NCBI GenBank assembly: GCA_002699585.1
Contig: PABP01000003.1
Location: 1-62,103, forward strand
DNA: 62,103 nt
Reading direction: 5' to 3'
From: Anaerolineaceae bacterium
GTDB lineage: Bacteria > Chloroflexota > Anaerolineae > Aggregatilineales > Phototrophicaceae
This document shows, in pieces, positions 43,490 to 51,216 of the stretch (its first letter is position 1; every line of letters begins with the position of its first letter). The translations under genes and the position numbers were made by a program. The notes beneath the pieces are model-generated. The model ran no database searches and was not told the origin of the DNA. It saw nothing but the letters and a program-made list of their open reading frames with translations.

Positions 43490-43840
43490 TTAGTCTGATA
43501 TTTGAAAATGTTAGGCGCACAGTCGACTTCGGGCGTCATGAATGTTTGAATACTTCCGATGAAAAGGTGTATGCAAGAAGTGTTTTGGTCTGAATTTGAC
43601 TCCGATAGGCCCCTAAGCGATAGTGTTGACCGGAGCCTCACATATGCACATTATCTCCTGTGATCTCGATACAATGAGCAACGCATGATTGACCCCAAGG
43701 GATAACTAATACCACATTCATAGACTGTTTACGCGCGCCTCACTCATCATTCCTATTTCCCTTATCAAGACCAAATACGCTTGCAATCGTAACTTTATCG
43801 TAATTTTCCTTCCCAGATATCAAGTTGGAGTTGTATAAAC
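43490..43840. other. Non-coding gap before the FAS1 gene
   Basis: About 350 bases without a convincing gene. A 30-codon open frame (start ATGCAAGAAG near 43571) has no supporting features. The promoter of the FAS1 gene must lie here; no clear hexamers were picked out. Confidence 0.4.
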
Positions 43841-44866
43841 ATGAAACGAGTTGTTGGTATCCTGTTCGTCCTTTTGTTGTTAGCTTTCCCGACCTTTGCT
43901 CAGGATCAGACTATCGCTGACATCGTTGTCGCATCTGCAGAAGCCGAAGACGCCGAATTCACAACGTTGCTGGCTGCTGTGAGTGCTGCCGATGCGTCGA
44001 TCCTTGAAGCCCTTGCTGATCCTGAAGCAGAACTTACCGTCTTTGCCCCCACTGATGCAGCATTCGCCGCCCTTGTTGAAGCACTTGGTGAAGAAGCCTT
44101 CAACGAGATTCTCACCGAAGAGGACACACCCCGTTTGAATGAAATTCTGCTCTACCATGTTTTACCGGGTATCGTCCCCTCCGCCGATGTCGTGGCGGGT
44201 CTTGAAGGTGCTGAAGCTGATGACATGGGTGCCGTAAGCTTCCCTGTGGTCACACTGAGCGGCCAGTCCTTTGATGTTGCAGGGTCACTTGCCGAAGAGG
44301 GTAGTGTGGATCTGGAAGCGGGTATTACCGTTGCCGAAGCCAACCTCGTCCTAGACATGATCGATATTGAAGCCAGCAACGGTGTGGTTCACGTTATTGA
44401 TGCCGTCATCGTTCCCGAATTGCGCACGATTGCTGACATTGTTGTTGAATCAACCGAAGCGGATTCACCCGAGTTCACAACCTTGCTGACCGCCGTCGGT
44501 GCTGCTGATCCGGCTGTCCTTGAGCTGCTGTCAGATCCCGCTGCGGATATTACTGTATTTGCCCCGACAGATGCTGCTTTCGCCGATGTTGAAGGCCTGG
44601 ATGATATCGTCGCTGATACCGCACTGTTGACAACGATTCTCCAGTATCATGTCTTTGCAGGTAGCGTCTTCAGCTTCCAGCTGGGTGACCTGGTAGACGA
44701 TATGGGTGATGCAGTGGTCGAAATGGCCAATGGGTCCAATGCTACCATCACCGTCGATGATATGGGTGTCACGATCAACGATGCCAATATCATTGCAGTA
44801 GACATTGAAGCCATCAACGGTGTGATTCACGTCATTGACGGTGTGATTGTCCCACCCACTGAGTAA
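43841..44866 (+). CDS. Secreted protein with two fasciclin (FAS1) domains
   Basis: A 341-residue exported protein: signal peptide (VGILFVLLLLAFPTFA) and two FAS1 domains, about residues 22-195 and 196-341. Each has the H1 motif (ELTVFAPTDAAFAALV; DITVFAPTDAAFADVE) and the H2-type end (NGVVHVIDAVIVP; NGVIHVIDGVIVP). FAS1 domains mediate adhesion at cell surfaces. No LPXTG or TM anchor is visible, so it is released or loosely bound. Confidence 0.9.
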   Translation: MKRVVGILFVLLLLAFPTFAQDQTIADIVVASAEAEDAEFTTLLAAVSAADASILEALADPEAELTVFAPTDAAFAALVEALGEEAFNEILTEEDTPRLNEILLYHVLPGIVPSADVVAGLEGAEADDMGAVSFPVVTLSGQSFDVAGSLAEEGSVDLEAGITVAEANLVLDMIDIEASNGVVHVIDAVIVPELRTIADIVVESTEADSPEFTTLLTAVGAADPAVLELLSDPAADITVFAPTDAAFADVEGLDDIVADTALLTTILQYHVFAGSVFSFQLGDLVDDMGDAVVEMANGSNATITVDDMGVTINDANIIAVDIEAINGVIHVIDGVIVPPTE

Positions 44867-44904
44867 TCGTTCCGACGAGCGTATGTCTCCTTCCCCTTTG
44901 CAGA

Positions 44905-44929
44905 AGCCCCGACCGAAGTCGGGGTTTTT
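44905..44929 (+). terminator. Rho-independent terminator of the FAS1 gene
   Basis: CCCCGAC (907-913) with GTCGGGG (918-924) then TTTTTG. Confidence 0.9.
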
Positions 44930-45052
44930 GTATTCAAGGCTGATGTAGAGAAAGATTCACTTGATCATTATTCAAACAGGTTCCAGGTCGACCTGATATT
45001 ATTCTGTCTTGCAAGCCGAAAATAATTGATCCCTAAGTTGCCACACACAAAA

Positions 45053-45076
45053 GCGACGATGATTGTTCATCGTCGC
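45053..45076 (-). terminator. Terminator downstream of the P-type ATPase operon
   Basis: A 10-bp stem GCGACGATGA/TCATCGTCGC, loop TTGT, with TTTTGTG after it on the minus strand. It ends the transcript containing the ATPase, the 179-residue protein and the TPR fragment. Confidence 0.75.
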
Positions 45077-45108
45077 CTTACTAAAGATATGCGTTTGTGT
45101 TGTTCATC

Positions 45109-45342
45109 TCAATTTCCCATTGCCACCTGCTGTGCTTCACAGGCGCCAGACTGCGCCGTGACGACGGCTTCGTAATTTGTTCCCTCTAACCGCTCGACCA
45201 GGGCATTTTCATAGGCTTTGCTCGCAGCGGCTGCAACCAGGTAAGCCTCATAGTTCTTTTTGGCTTCAACGTAGTTGCCTGTTGCGAAGTGAGCTTCAGC
45301 CAGCACGTAATAAGCGGATACCTCAGGCGCAACCTGTTTCAA
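45109..45342 (-). pseudogene. TPR-protein C-terminal fragment
   Basis: A 77-residue frame with one good tetratricopeptide unit, YYVLAEAHFATGNYVEAKKN followed by YEAYL, then an Ala-rich helix and a short Cys-containing tail. It opens with TTG, lacks a ribosome site, and is cut on its 5' side by stops. Probably the 3' remnant of a larger TPR protein, although expression by coupling to the gene 20 bases upstream is conceivable. Confidence 0.45.
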
Positions 45343-45362
45343 AATAGACTGTGCCTACAGCA

Positions 45363-45902
45363 TTAGTCTAAGAAATCCTTGACTTTCTCCAGCAGCTCTT
45401 TGACATTGAATTCATCTGTATCATCGTCTTTGCGACGCCGCTTTTTCTCGTTCTTCCGCGATCTACTTTTCTCATCATCCCGTCGCTGATACTCCGATGC
45501 GCTGCTATCGTTTTTACCCTTCTCAAAGACACCAGCGGTAGGGGCTGAGTAGGTTTCGATCTCGCCATCATCCGTAAGCCGAAAACGCTTTGAAGACTGC
45601 ATGCCTTCTGGATAGCGCTTACGCTTATTCAATGGATAAGCGTCGTTGTCTGACGCTGAATGGCCTAGTTCGCGATCTATTTTCCTTTCTAGCCAATCAC
45701 GATATTCAAGGTACGCCACATAGATGAGATGTGGAATGAGTGCCAGGAGGCCCAAAGCCAACACTATCTGAAGTGCTGGCAACAACCCGAGCAATAGCAC
45801 GCATGCAATGAGCGTTCCCACATGAACAGCCAGGAAGAAGCGCCGATTGTATCGCTGCCTGATTTGCTTTCGCATTTGTTCCTCGCGATGGTCAGGATAC
45901 AT
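45363..45902 (-). CDS. Membrane protein with 2TM domain and highly charged tail
   Basis: A 179-residue protein: basic start (RKQIRQRYNRRFFLAVHVGT), two TM helices (LIACVLLLGLLPALQIVLALGLL region, about 30-65), then a 110-residue hydrophilic tail dominated by Lys/Arg/Asp/Glu. AAGGAGA precedes the ATG and it follows the P-type ATPase by 11 bases, so the two are co-expressed. The arrangement resembles 2TM domains attached to regulators; a modulating role on the pump is speculative. Confidence 0.7.
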   Translation of the reverse strand: MYPDHREEQMRKQIRQRYNRRFFLAVHVGTLIACVLLLGLLPALQIVLALGLLALIPHLIYVAYLEYRDWLERKIDRELGHSASDNDAYPLNKRKRYPEGMQSSKRFRLTDDGEIETYSAPTAGVFEKGKNDSSASEYQRRDDEKSRSRKNEKKRRRKDDDTDEFNVKELLEKVKDFLD

Positions 45903-45913
45903 GCACAGTCTCC

Positions 45914-48769
45914 TTATGACAGCCAGCCACGACGCATGGCCAATTTCTCAAGCTCTACTCCCCAGAACACAATCGTGCTGAGGACTATGCACAGCACAAG
46001 CTGTTGCAATGTCAGCGGATTGGTACCGAAAATGTTGTTGAAGAACGGCGTGTAAATGGCCAGCAATTGTACGATGATCGTAAACACTACCGAAGCCAGT
46101 AGCATCTTATTGCCCAAGAAATTCAGGCTGAAAAAGCTCTCTCGGTGTGAACGCAGGCCCAACGCGTGGCCCATCTGCGCAATGGTCAAAAACATGAAAA
46201 CCATCGTATTCCAGGCCGGGGCGCCGTTCGCCGCCCGCAAGTCATTCGACCAAGACCAATAGGCAAGTGCAACGCCTGTTAGACCTAGAAGCGCCCCAAT
46301 AATGAGGATATGCCGACCCAGGCCCTGGCCGAATAAGCTCTCATCAGGATCATAGGGCTTGCGACGCATCACCCCTTTTTCTGATTGTTCGACACCCAGC
46401 GCCAGCGCTGGTACGCCGTCTGTAATCAGGTTCATCCACAGGATTTGTAATGTCGTCAGCGGGATGGTCATACCCTGAATCAGTTGTGTGACCAGCAAGA
46501 CGATTAATTCACCGGTATTGCTAGCCAGCAGATACTTTATGAAACGCCGTGCATTATCATAAATGGTACGACCTTCTTCTACGGCACTAACAATGGTGGC
46601 AAAGTTATCATCGGTGATAACCATATTCGATGCTTCTTTTGAGACAGCCGTACCCGTGATGCCCATCGCCACGCCAATATTGCTGCGCCTGAGCGCGGGT
46701 GCATCGTTGATCCCATCTCCGGTCATAGCTGCGATGTGCCCCCTGGACTGAATCGCCTGCACGATATTCAGCTTGTGTTCAGGTGTGACACGCGCATAGA
46801 CAGACACATCTTCCACCACGGCTTCGAGATCTTCTTTGCTCATTTGGCTCAGATCGTGACCTGTCAGGATGCGGTCGCCCTCATGCACAATGCCGATGTC
46901 GCGAGCAATTGCATACGCTGTCAACGGATGATCACCCGTGATCATGACGGGTCGGATACCTGCTTCTTTGGCAACGTGCACAGCTTCTTTCACTTCTATA
47001 CGAGGTGGATCAATGATGCCGACCATGCCCACAAATGTGAGATTGTGCTCAAGGGCCGTGTCACCTGCTGTGTGCTGACGATAAGCTAGACCCAGAACGC
47101 GCAAACCATTCTGAGCGAGATTGTCGTTGGCATCAGCAATACGCTTATGTAGCTCTGGTGTCATAGGTGTGATAGTTCCATTCAACCAGACATGTGTACT
47201 GATACCCAACAGGGAATCGACAGCACCTTTGGTGAATGAAATCGCTTCGCCCTCTTGCATACCAAACAAGCGTACGATCTGTTCCATAGTGCTCGTTGTG
47301 TCCGATGAGGAGGCCATTTGGTGAACAGTCGTCATACGTTTGCGGTCCGAGTCAAACGGCAGTTCGTCAACACGCGGCAATGTGTTGTCGAGATCAAACT
47401 TATACAATCCCAACCGGGTGCCAGCTATCGCAAGTGCAGTTTCAGTCGGATCACCAATGGCCTTGTAACCCTGGCCCTCTGACTCTATTACGACGTCTGT
47501 ACACAAGATGCTGCCTGCCAACACCATCGCTTGTGCCCCCAGTGTCGATTCTCGCGCATCGCCATTCATACGGCTCAAGGCGATCAGGCTATCAGCATCC
47601 ACCTCACTGAATTCACTGGTGTTACCCGCGACATCGATCACCGTAACAGTCATCTTGTTTTCTGTGAGCGTGCCTGTCTTGTCGGAGCATATCGTTGTAA
47701 CTGAACCAAGTGTTTCTACAGCAGGCAGGCTACGGATGAGGGCATTGCGACGTAACATACGTTGTGCGCCCAGGGCCAAAGCGACAGTGATCACCGCAGG
47801 GAGTCCTTCTGGCACCACGGCTACGGCAATCGCGACAGCATTCAAGAGAACATCCTCAAGCGCCATTTCCGTCAGCAGGCCAATGCCAAACGATATGCCC
47901 ATAACGACAAGTGCAGCTATGATCAGAACCCGTCCGAGTTCGGCAATCCGTCGCTGTAATGGCGTCTTTTCAGTTTCAACAGACTGAATCAGTTCAGCGA
48001 TACGACCCAATTCAGTTTCCATACCTGTCTTGACGACGACAGCGGTGCCACGTCCGTAGGTCACTGAGGTGCCCAGATAGACCATATTGTGGCGGTCACC
48101 AAGAGGCGCGTTTTTATCAGCAATCGCCTGGATTGACTTATTGACGGGTTCGCTTTCACCAGTTAGCGAGGCTTCTTCCAGCCGCAAGTTGGCTGATTCA
48201 ATCACTCGCGCATCGGCTGGCACAATGCTGCCAGCCTCTAGCAGCACAATATCACCAGGAACCAACTCACGCGCTGGAATATCTACGAGTTGGCCGTCGC
48301 GTCGCACACGGACCAGCGGCGCAGCCATTTTCTTAAGCTCAGACATGGCTTTTTCAGCACGATATTCTTGCACAACGCCCAGAACCGCATTCAACACGAC
48401 AATGGCGATGATCGCGATCAGCTCGATGACTTTGCCCAATAATGCGGAAACGATTGCCGCTGCAATCAGGAGCAGAACAAGGGGATTGGTCAATTGTTCC
48501 CACAGAATCGCCCAGGCGCTCTTGATGGGCTGTTCTTTGAGTTCATTGTAGCCAAATTTCACATGACGCTCGTCAACCTCAGTTCTGTTGAGACCACGCT
48601 TACCATCGACCGCCAGCCGATTGAGCGCGGCATCGACGGAAAGTGCATGCCAGTCTGCTTGGGCAATTTCGGCCAAGCTAATATTGTCGAGCGTTCTCTC
48701 ATCGGTCGGAGCGGCTTTTGCTGAAACAGTTTCCGTTGGAGTTTCTGTCAATGTCATATGTCCTACCAT
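45914..48769 (-). CDS. P-type ATPase, calcium/cation type (P2A-like)
   Basis: A 951-residue pump. N-terminal cation-ATPase segment (VDAALNRLAVDGKRGLNRTE), actuator SLTGESEPVNK, M4 VAVVPEGLPAVITVALALGA, phosphorylation site CSDKTGTLTENKMTV with Asp363, hinge MTGDGINDAPALRRSNIGVA, and M6 NLITDGVPALALGVE. The PEGLP and N..TD residues match Ca2+-binding positions of SERCA/PMR1-type pumps. It would export Ca2+ (or Mn2+) from the cytoplasm. ATG at 48757 is an alternative start. A structured leader lies upstream, suggesting control at the RNA level. Confidence 0.92.
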   Translation of the reverse strand: MVGHMTLTETPTETVSAKAAPTDERTLDNISLAEIAQADWHALSVDAALNRLAVDGKRGLNRTEVDERHVKFGYNELKEQPIKSAWAILWEQLTNPLVLLLIAAAIVSALLGKVIELIAIIAIVVLNAVLGVVQEYRAEKAMSELKKMAAPLVRVRRDGQLVDIPARELVPGDIVLLEAGSIVPADARVIESANLRLEEASLTGESEPVNKSIQAIADKNAPLGDRHNMVYLGTSVTYGRGTAVVVKTGMETELGRIAELIQSVETEKTPLQRRIAELGRVLIIAALVVMGISFGIGLLTEMALEDVLLNAVAIAVAVVPEGLPAVITVALALGAQRMLRRNALIRSLPAVETLGSVTTICSDKTGTLTENKMTVTVIDVAGNTSEFSEVDADSLIALSRMNGDARESTLGAQAMVLAGSILCTDVVIESEGQGYKAIGDPTETALAIAGTRLGLYKFDLDNTLPRVDELPFDSDRKRMTTVHQMASSSDTTSTMEQIVRLFGMQEGEAISFTKGAVDSLLGISTHVWLNGTITPMTPELHKRIADANDNLAQNGLRVLGLAYRQHTAGDTALEHNLTFVGMVGIIDPPRIEVKEAVHVAKEAGIRPVMITGDHPLTAYAIARDIGIVHEGDRILTGHDLSQMSKEDLEAVVEDVSVYARVTPEHKLNIVQAIQSRGHIAAMTGDGINDAPALRRSNIGVAMGITGTAVSKEASNMVITDDNFATIVSAVEEGRTIYDNARRFIKYLLASNTGELIVLLVTQLIQGMTIPLTTLQILWMNLITDGVPALALGVEQSEKGVMRRKPYDPDESLFGQGLGRHILIIGALLGLTGVALAYWSWSNDLRAANGAPAWNTMVFMFLTIAQMGHALGLRSHRESFFSLNFLGNKMLLASVVFTIIVQLLAIYTPFFNNIFGTNPLTLQQLVLCIVLSTIVFWGVELEKLAMRRGWLS

Positions 48770-48815
48770 TATTCTCAGTGATGTACGAATGGAATGGGCA
48801 TGCCTGTGTCGAACT

Positions 48816-48945
48816 AAAAAACCGACGAACGCCTCAGCCCTTCTGGCTAAAGTGAACGTCGGCTTGCTTTACAACCTGTCGGTCGGAAGATCGACACTTT
48901 GTTCGGCCTGCCTTTGCAGGTATTTGATTTACGAATCAGTTCATG
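48816..48945 (-). promoter_or_regulatory. Structured 5' leader with terminator before the P-type ATPase
   Basis: On the minus strand three hairpins occur in order: CCTGC/GCAGG (907-920), TGTCG/CGACA, and a long GCCGACG/CGTCGG stem (822-862) holding an inner AGCC/GGCT stem, followed by TTTTTT at 48816-48821. The terminator precedes the ATPase start by about 50 bases. This is the layout of a transcription-attenuating leader or riboswitch; it does not match the yybP-ykoY manganese consensus (no GGGGAGUAG seen). TATACT (951-956) could be the -10 element. Confidence 0.5.
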
Positions 48946-49010
48946 AGATTAGTATATGCAGAAATCACAATCGAACTTACCCCCAAGAATTGGGGGGTTT
49001 TGCATCTGTT

Positions 49011-49379
49011 TTAAGAAAATTTCTTGTCAAGATTAACGTCTGCGGTCAACACAATGATGCGCTCACCCGTATGGGTGCTGATATCCGTGTGCATACTAAT
49101 GATATTGCAGTCAAGAATATTCTTGACTGCCACCTCAATCAATGGCCGTGCTGATTCAAATAACCTGCGACGGGTCTCTTTAATGAGTTCACGTCCATCC
49201 TGTGTTTCTGAGAGTTTGTTCTCCGCCTGCGTTAAAATGCCACGAAGTCGTACAACAATGAGGTCCTCAAGAAAGAATGTGCGCACTTCATGGGGCCCAC
49301 GGCCCAGGAATTCCTTTTCGATACGTATGATTTCCCGTGTAAATGCAGCTTCGCTTTCGCCTCGTGTTTTGTTAATCAC
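49011..49379 (-). CDS. DUF2294 family protein
   Basis: A 122-residue protein with the DUF2294 pattern: FLGRGPHEVRTFFLEDLIVV, then LRGILTQAENKLSE, a long helix, and IISMHTDISTHTGERIIVLT. Usual length for the family. Family function is unsettled (older annotations mention Na+ translocation). It is 240 bases upstream of the P-type ATPase on the same strand. Confidence 0.8.
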   Translation of the reverse strand: MINKTRGESEAAFTREIIRIEKEFLGRGPHEVRTFFLEDLIVVRLRGILTQAENKLSETQDGRELIKETRRRLFESARPLIEVAVKNILDCNIISMHTDISTHTGERIIVLTADVNLDKKFS

Positions 49380-49564
49380 TTTGGCTCACTCTCATATTTT
49401 CAATCAGACTAGGGTTAATGTAGTTGTTTTTCCAACTATGATACCTAGTTTCAAGCGGTACTAAAAACCGTAGAAAACCGCTAAAAATGCTCCTGAAAAT
49501 ATGAGTCTTTCTCTACAGCTTCTTTTCTCTAGCTTCTTTTCACAACCTCATAAGGACAAGCCCT

Positions 49565-49642
49565 ATGCAACACATTTCTCTTGTTCGCGGTACAGTTGCC
49601 ATTGTCGACGATGCTGACTTCCCCACTAAACATTTAGTCTAA
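49565..49642 (+). pseudogene. N-terminal remnant resembling an AP2/HNH-type DNA-binding protein
   Basis: A 25-codon frame after a TAAGGACA ribosome-like site: MQHISLVRGTVAIVDDADFP and five more residues, then TAA. The pattern 'I.L..G..AIVDD.DF' is the standard opening of AP2-domain HNH homing-endonuclease-like proteins, normally followed by a Trp-rich segment, which is absent. Likely a truncated mobile gene. Confidence 0.5.
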
Positions 49643-49955
49643 AAGCGGTGCCGATCATGCGAGCAAGTGATATGAACCAAATAACGGGTTGGTACCAAAA
49701 GGGATGAATGACTCGCATAGACCTTTTCCGCCGATTGTCTTTCTCTATGGCAGCAACTTCCCGGCGTACTTTCCAATTAGCCGGGTTAATGTACAACACT
49801 CTCTGTAGACAATACCTACGTTCCTGCTGGTTATCGACAATATCTGCCACCCACAACCACATTTGTTCCCTGTTGGAATCCTCCTCGATGGCTGTACGCA
49901 ATGTGTCGCTAAGCGGCTTCGATGGTATGCTTGGATACTGCGGTACATGTTTCAT
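49626..49955 (-). CDS. Hypothetical protein with conserved TPR-like helix pair
   Basis: A 109-residue protein starting at 49955, chosen because GAAGGAGA precedes it (ATGs at 49979 and 49958 are possible). The central block NREQMWLWVADIVDNQQERR and CLQRVLYINPANWKVRREVA looks like the recurring 'W.W.A......R..CL..VL.INP.N..A' helix pair common in Chloroflexota proteins. The C-terminus has a hydrophobic stretch, FWYQPVIWFISLARMIG, which may touch the membrane. Function unknown. Confidence 0.6.
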   Translation of the reverse strand: MKHVPQYPSIPSKPLSDTLRTAIEEDSNREQMWLWVADIVDNQQERRYCLQRVLYINPANWKVRREVAAIEKDNRRKRSMRVIHPFWYQPVIWFISLARMIGTAFRLNV

Positions 49956-49992
49956 CATATCTCCTTCACGCTTCTCCATGCGAATTTACGTG

Positions 49993-50946
49993 TCAAAAAG
50001 CCTTGATGGTGACATAGTCAGGAACGGTTGAGTTCAGGAATTGCAGCATTTTCTGATGAATACAGGTATCTCGAAGTATGTGGCGGTGCCCCAGCCCGCG
50101 CGTTATCAGGAGCTTAGTTTTAGGGCTAGAGGCAACCATCATTTCACTGGTCACAACAGGGATTAGACGATCACTAGCGTCATGAATGATCATTGAATCC
50201 GTCTCTATCGATGCAAGAGCTTTTGCCACATCACATTGAGCCAGGGGTATCGGCAACCTCAATCGAATACTGTCTTCGAACTGCTTATGAAAAGCAGGTG
50301 GAAAGCCGACTATATTCATAAAAATATCAATCTGTTGCTTGATATGGTTCAGAGGAGAGACCAACATCAGTTTGCTGACACGGATATGAGATGCCCGTGC
50401 GAGCATCAAGGCGGCAGCCGATGCCCCTAGACTATTGGCCACAATCGCACAGACTGGACCATGTTGCTCGATCACACTCAGAATGGCATCGCCGAAGTCC
50501 ATCATATGGGTGTAAGCCTGCGGCGAACGCCCATGCCCAGGCGCGTCTACCGCAATAACAGAGTAACCAGCAGCCAAAAGCGGTTCAATAAACGCAGCCA
50601 TTGACCCCATGTGCGATTCCCAGCCATGCACAAGCAGGACCGTTGGACCCGTTGTCCCCCAACGATAGGCGGCCAACTTTTTCAAATTATGGTAGACACA
50701 AATGGGTTGATACCCTGCGGGCAGCTTACTTATGCTAGATTGTGAACGACGTCGAGGATAAAAGAATCGGTCCGTTGCCAGTCGAATCGCGAGCGAAGGA
50801 TTTACCTTCAAGAGTGCACCTAGGCTCTTGCGGTAGACTTCTAGCCAACCCTTTGCTCTAAAAGTATCCAGACCATGCTGAGGTGATGGTTTATCATGCG
50901 TTCCAGCACGTATTGCAGGAATTGCAGATTGTGACACGGTATACAT
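49993..50946 (-). CDS. Alpha/beta hydrolase
   Basis: A 317-residue enzyme. TVLLVHGWESHMGSM gives the oxyanion strand, YSVIAVDAPGHGRSPQ the next strand, and CAIVANSLGASAAALML the nucleophile elbow (Ser, with Asn in place of the first Gly). Acid is likely Asp in MIIHDASDRLIPV and His in TRGLGHRHIL. Esterase or lipase-like; substrate unknown. AAGGGGG lies before the ATG. It is divergent from the BTAD regulator, 270 bases apart, so control by that regulator is possible. Confidence 0.85.
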   Translation of the reverse strand: MYTVSQSAIPAIRAGTHDKPSPQHGLDTFRAKGWLEVYRKSLGALLKVNPSLAIRLATDRFFYPRRRSQSSISKLPAGYQPICVYHNLKKLAAYRWGTTGPTVLLVHGWESHMGSMAAFIEPLLAAGYSVIAVDAPGHGRSPQAYTHMMDFGDAILSVIEQHGPVCAIVANSLGASAAALMLARASHIRVSKLMLVSPLNHIKQQIDIFMNIVGFPPAFHKQFEDSIRLRLPIPLAQCDVAKALASIETDSMIIHDASDRLIPVVTSEMMVASSPKTKLLITRGLGHRHILRDTCIHQKMLQFLNSTVPDYVTIKAF

Positions 50947-51216
50947 CTCAAATCCCCCTTCGTAATGTATTTCGTATTTTTTGTTTTCATGCTAAGGGGG
51001 ATGCGTGTGCGTACGCGTGTGCAGGTATATGGAACATAAGCATCTTTACAGTCTTTTAATAGGTATTAAAAACTTATATTGAATCGTGAGATATTCATCT
51101 CAAAAGATGATAAGTCTGCTTTTTCCATACTATGATGGTGATGGAATAACGGTAGATGTAAATAAATTGACCTGTGGAATCATCACATTCTTCAGCTGTT
51201 GAGAGAGAAGTGCGCG

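Noticed and set aside
43571-43663. Thirty-codon frame ATGCAAGAAGTG.. before the FAS1 gene
   Set aside because: No ribosome site, no recognisable pattern; chance frame in a non-coding gap.
48816-48945. yybP-ykoY manganese or c-di-GMP riboswitch
   Set aside because: The GGGGAGUAG (yybP) and the CACGCAnAGGG/GNAAAGC (GEMM) core elements are not both present; only a loose GCAAAGG/GTAAAGC likeness was found.
48980-49002. CCCCCAA/TTGGGGGG hairpin as terminator of the DUF2294 gene
   Set aside because: The T-run is on the plus strand, not downstream on the minus strand where the gene is read; could be a plus-strand terminator with no plus gene.
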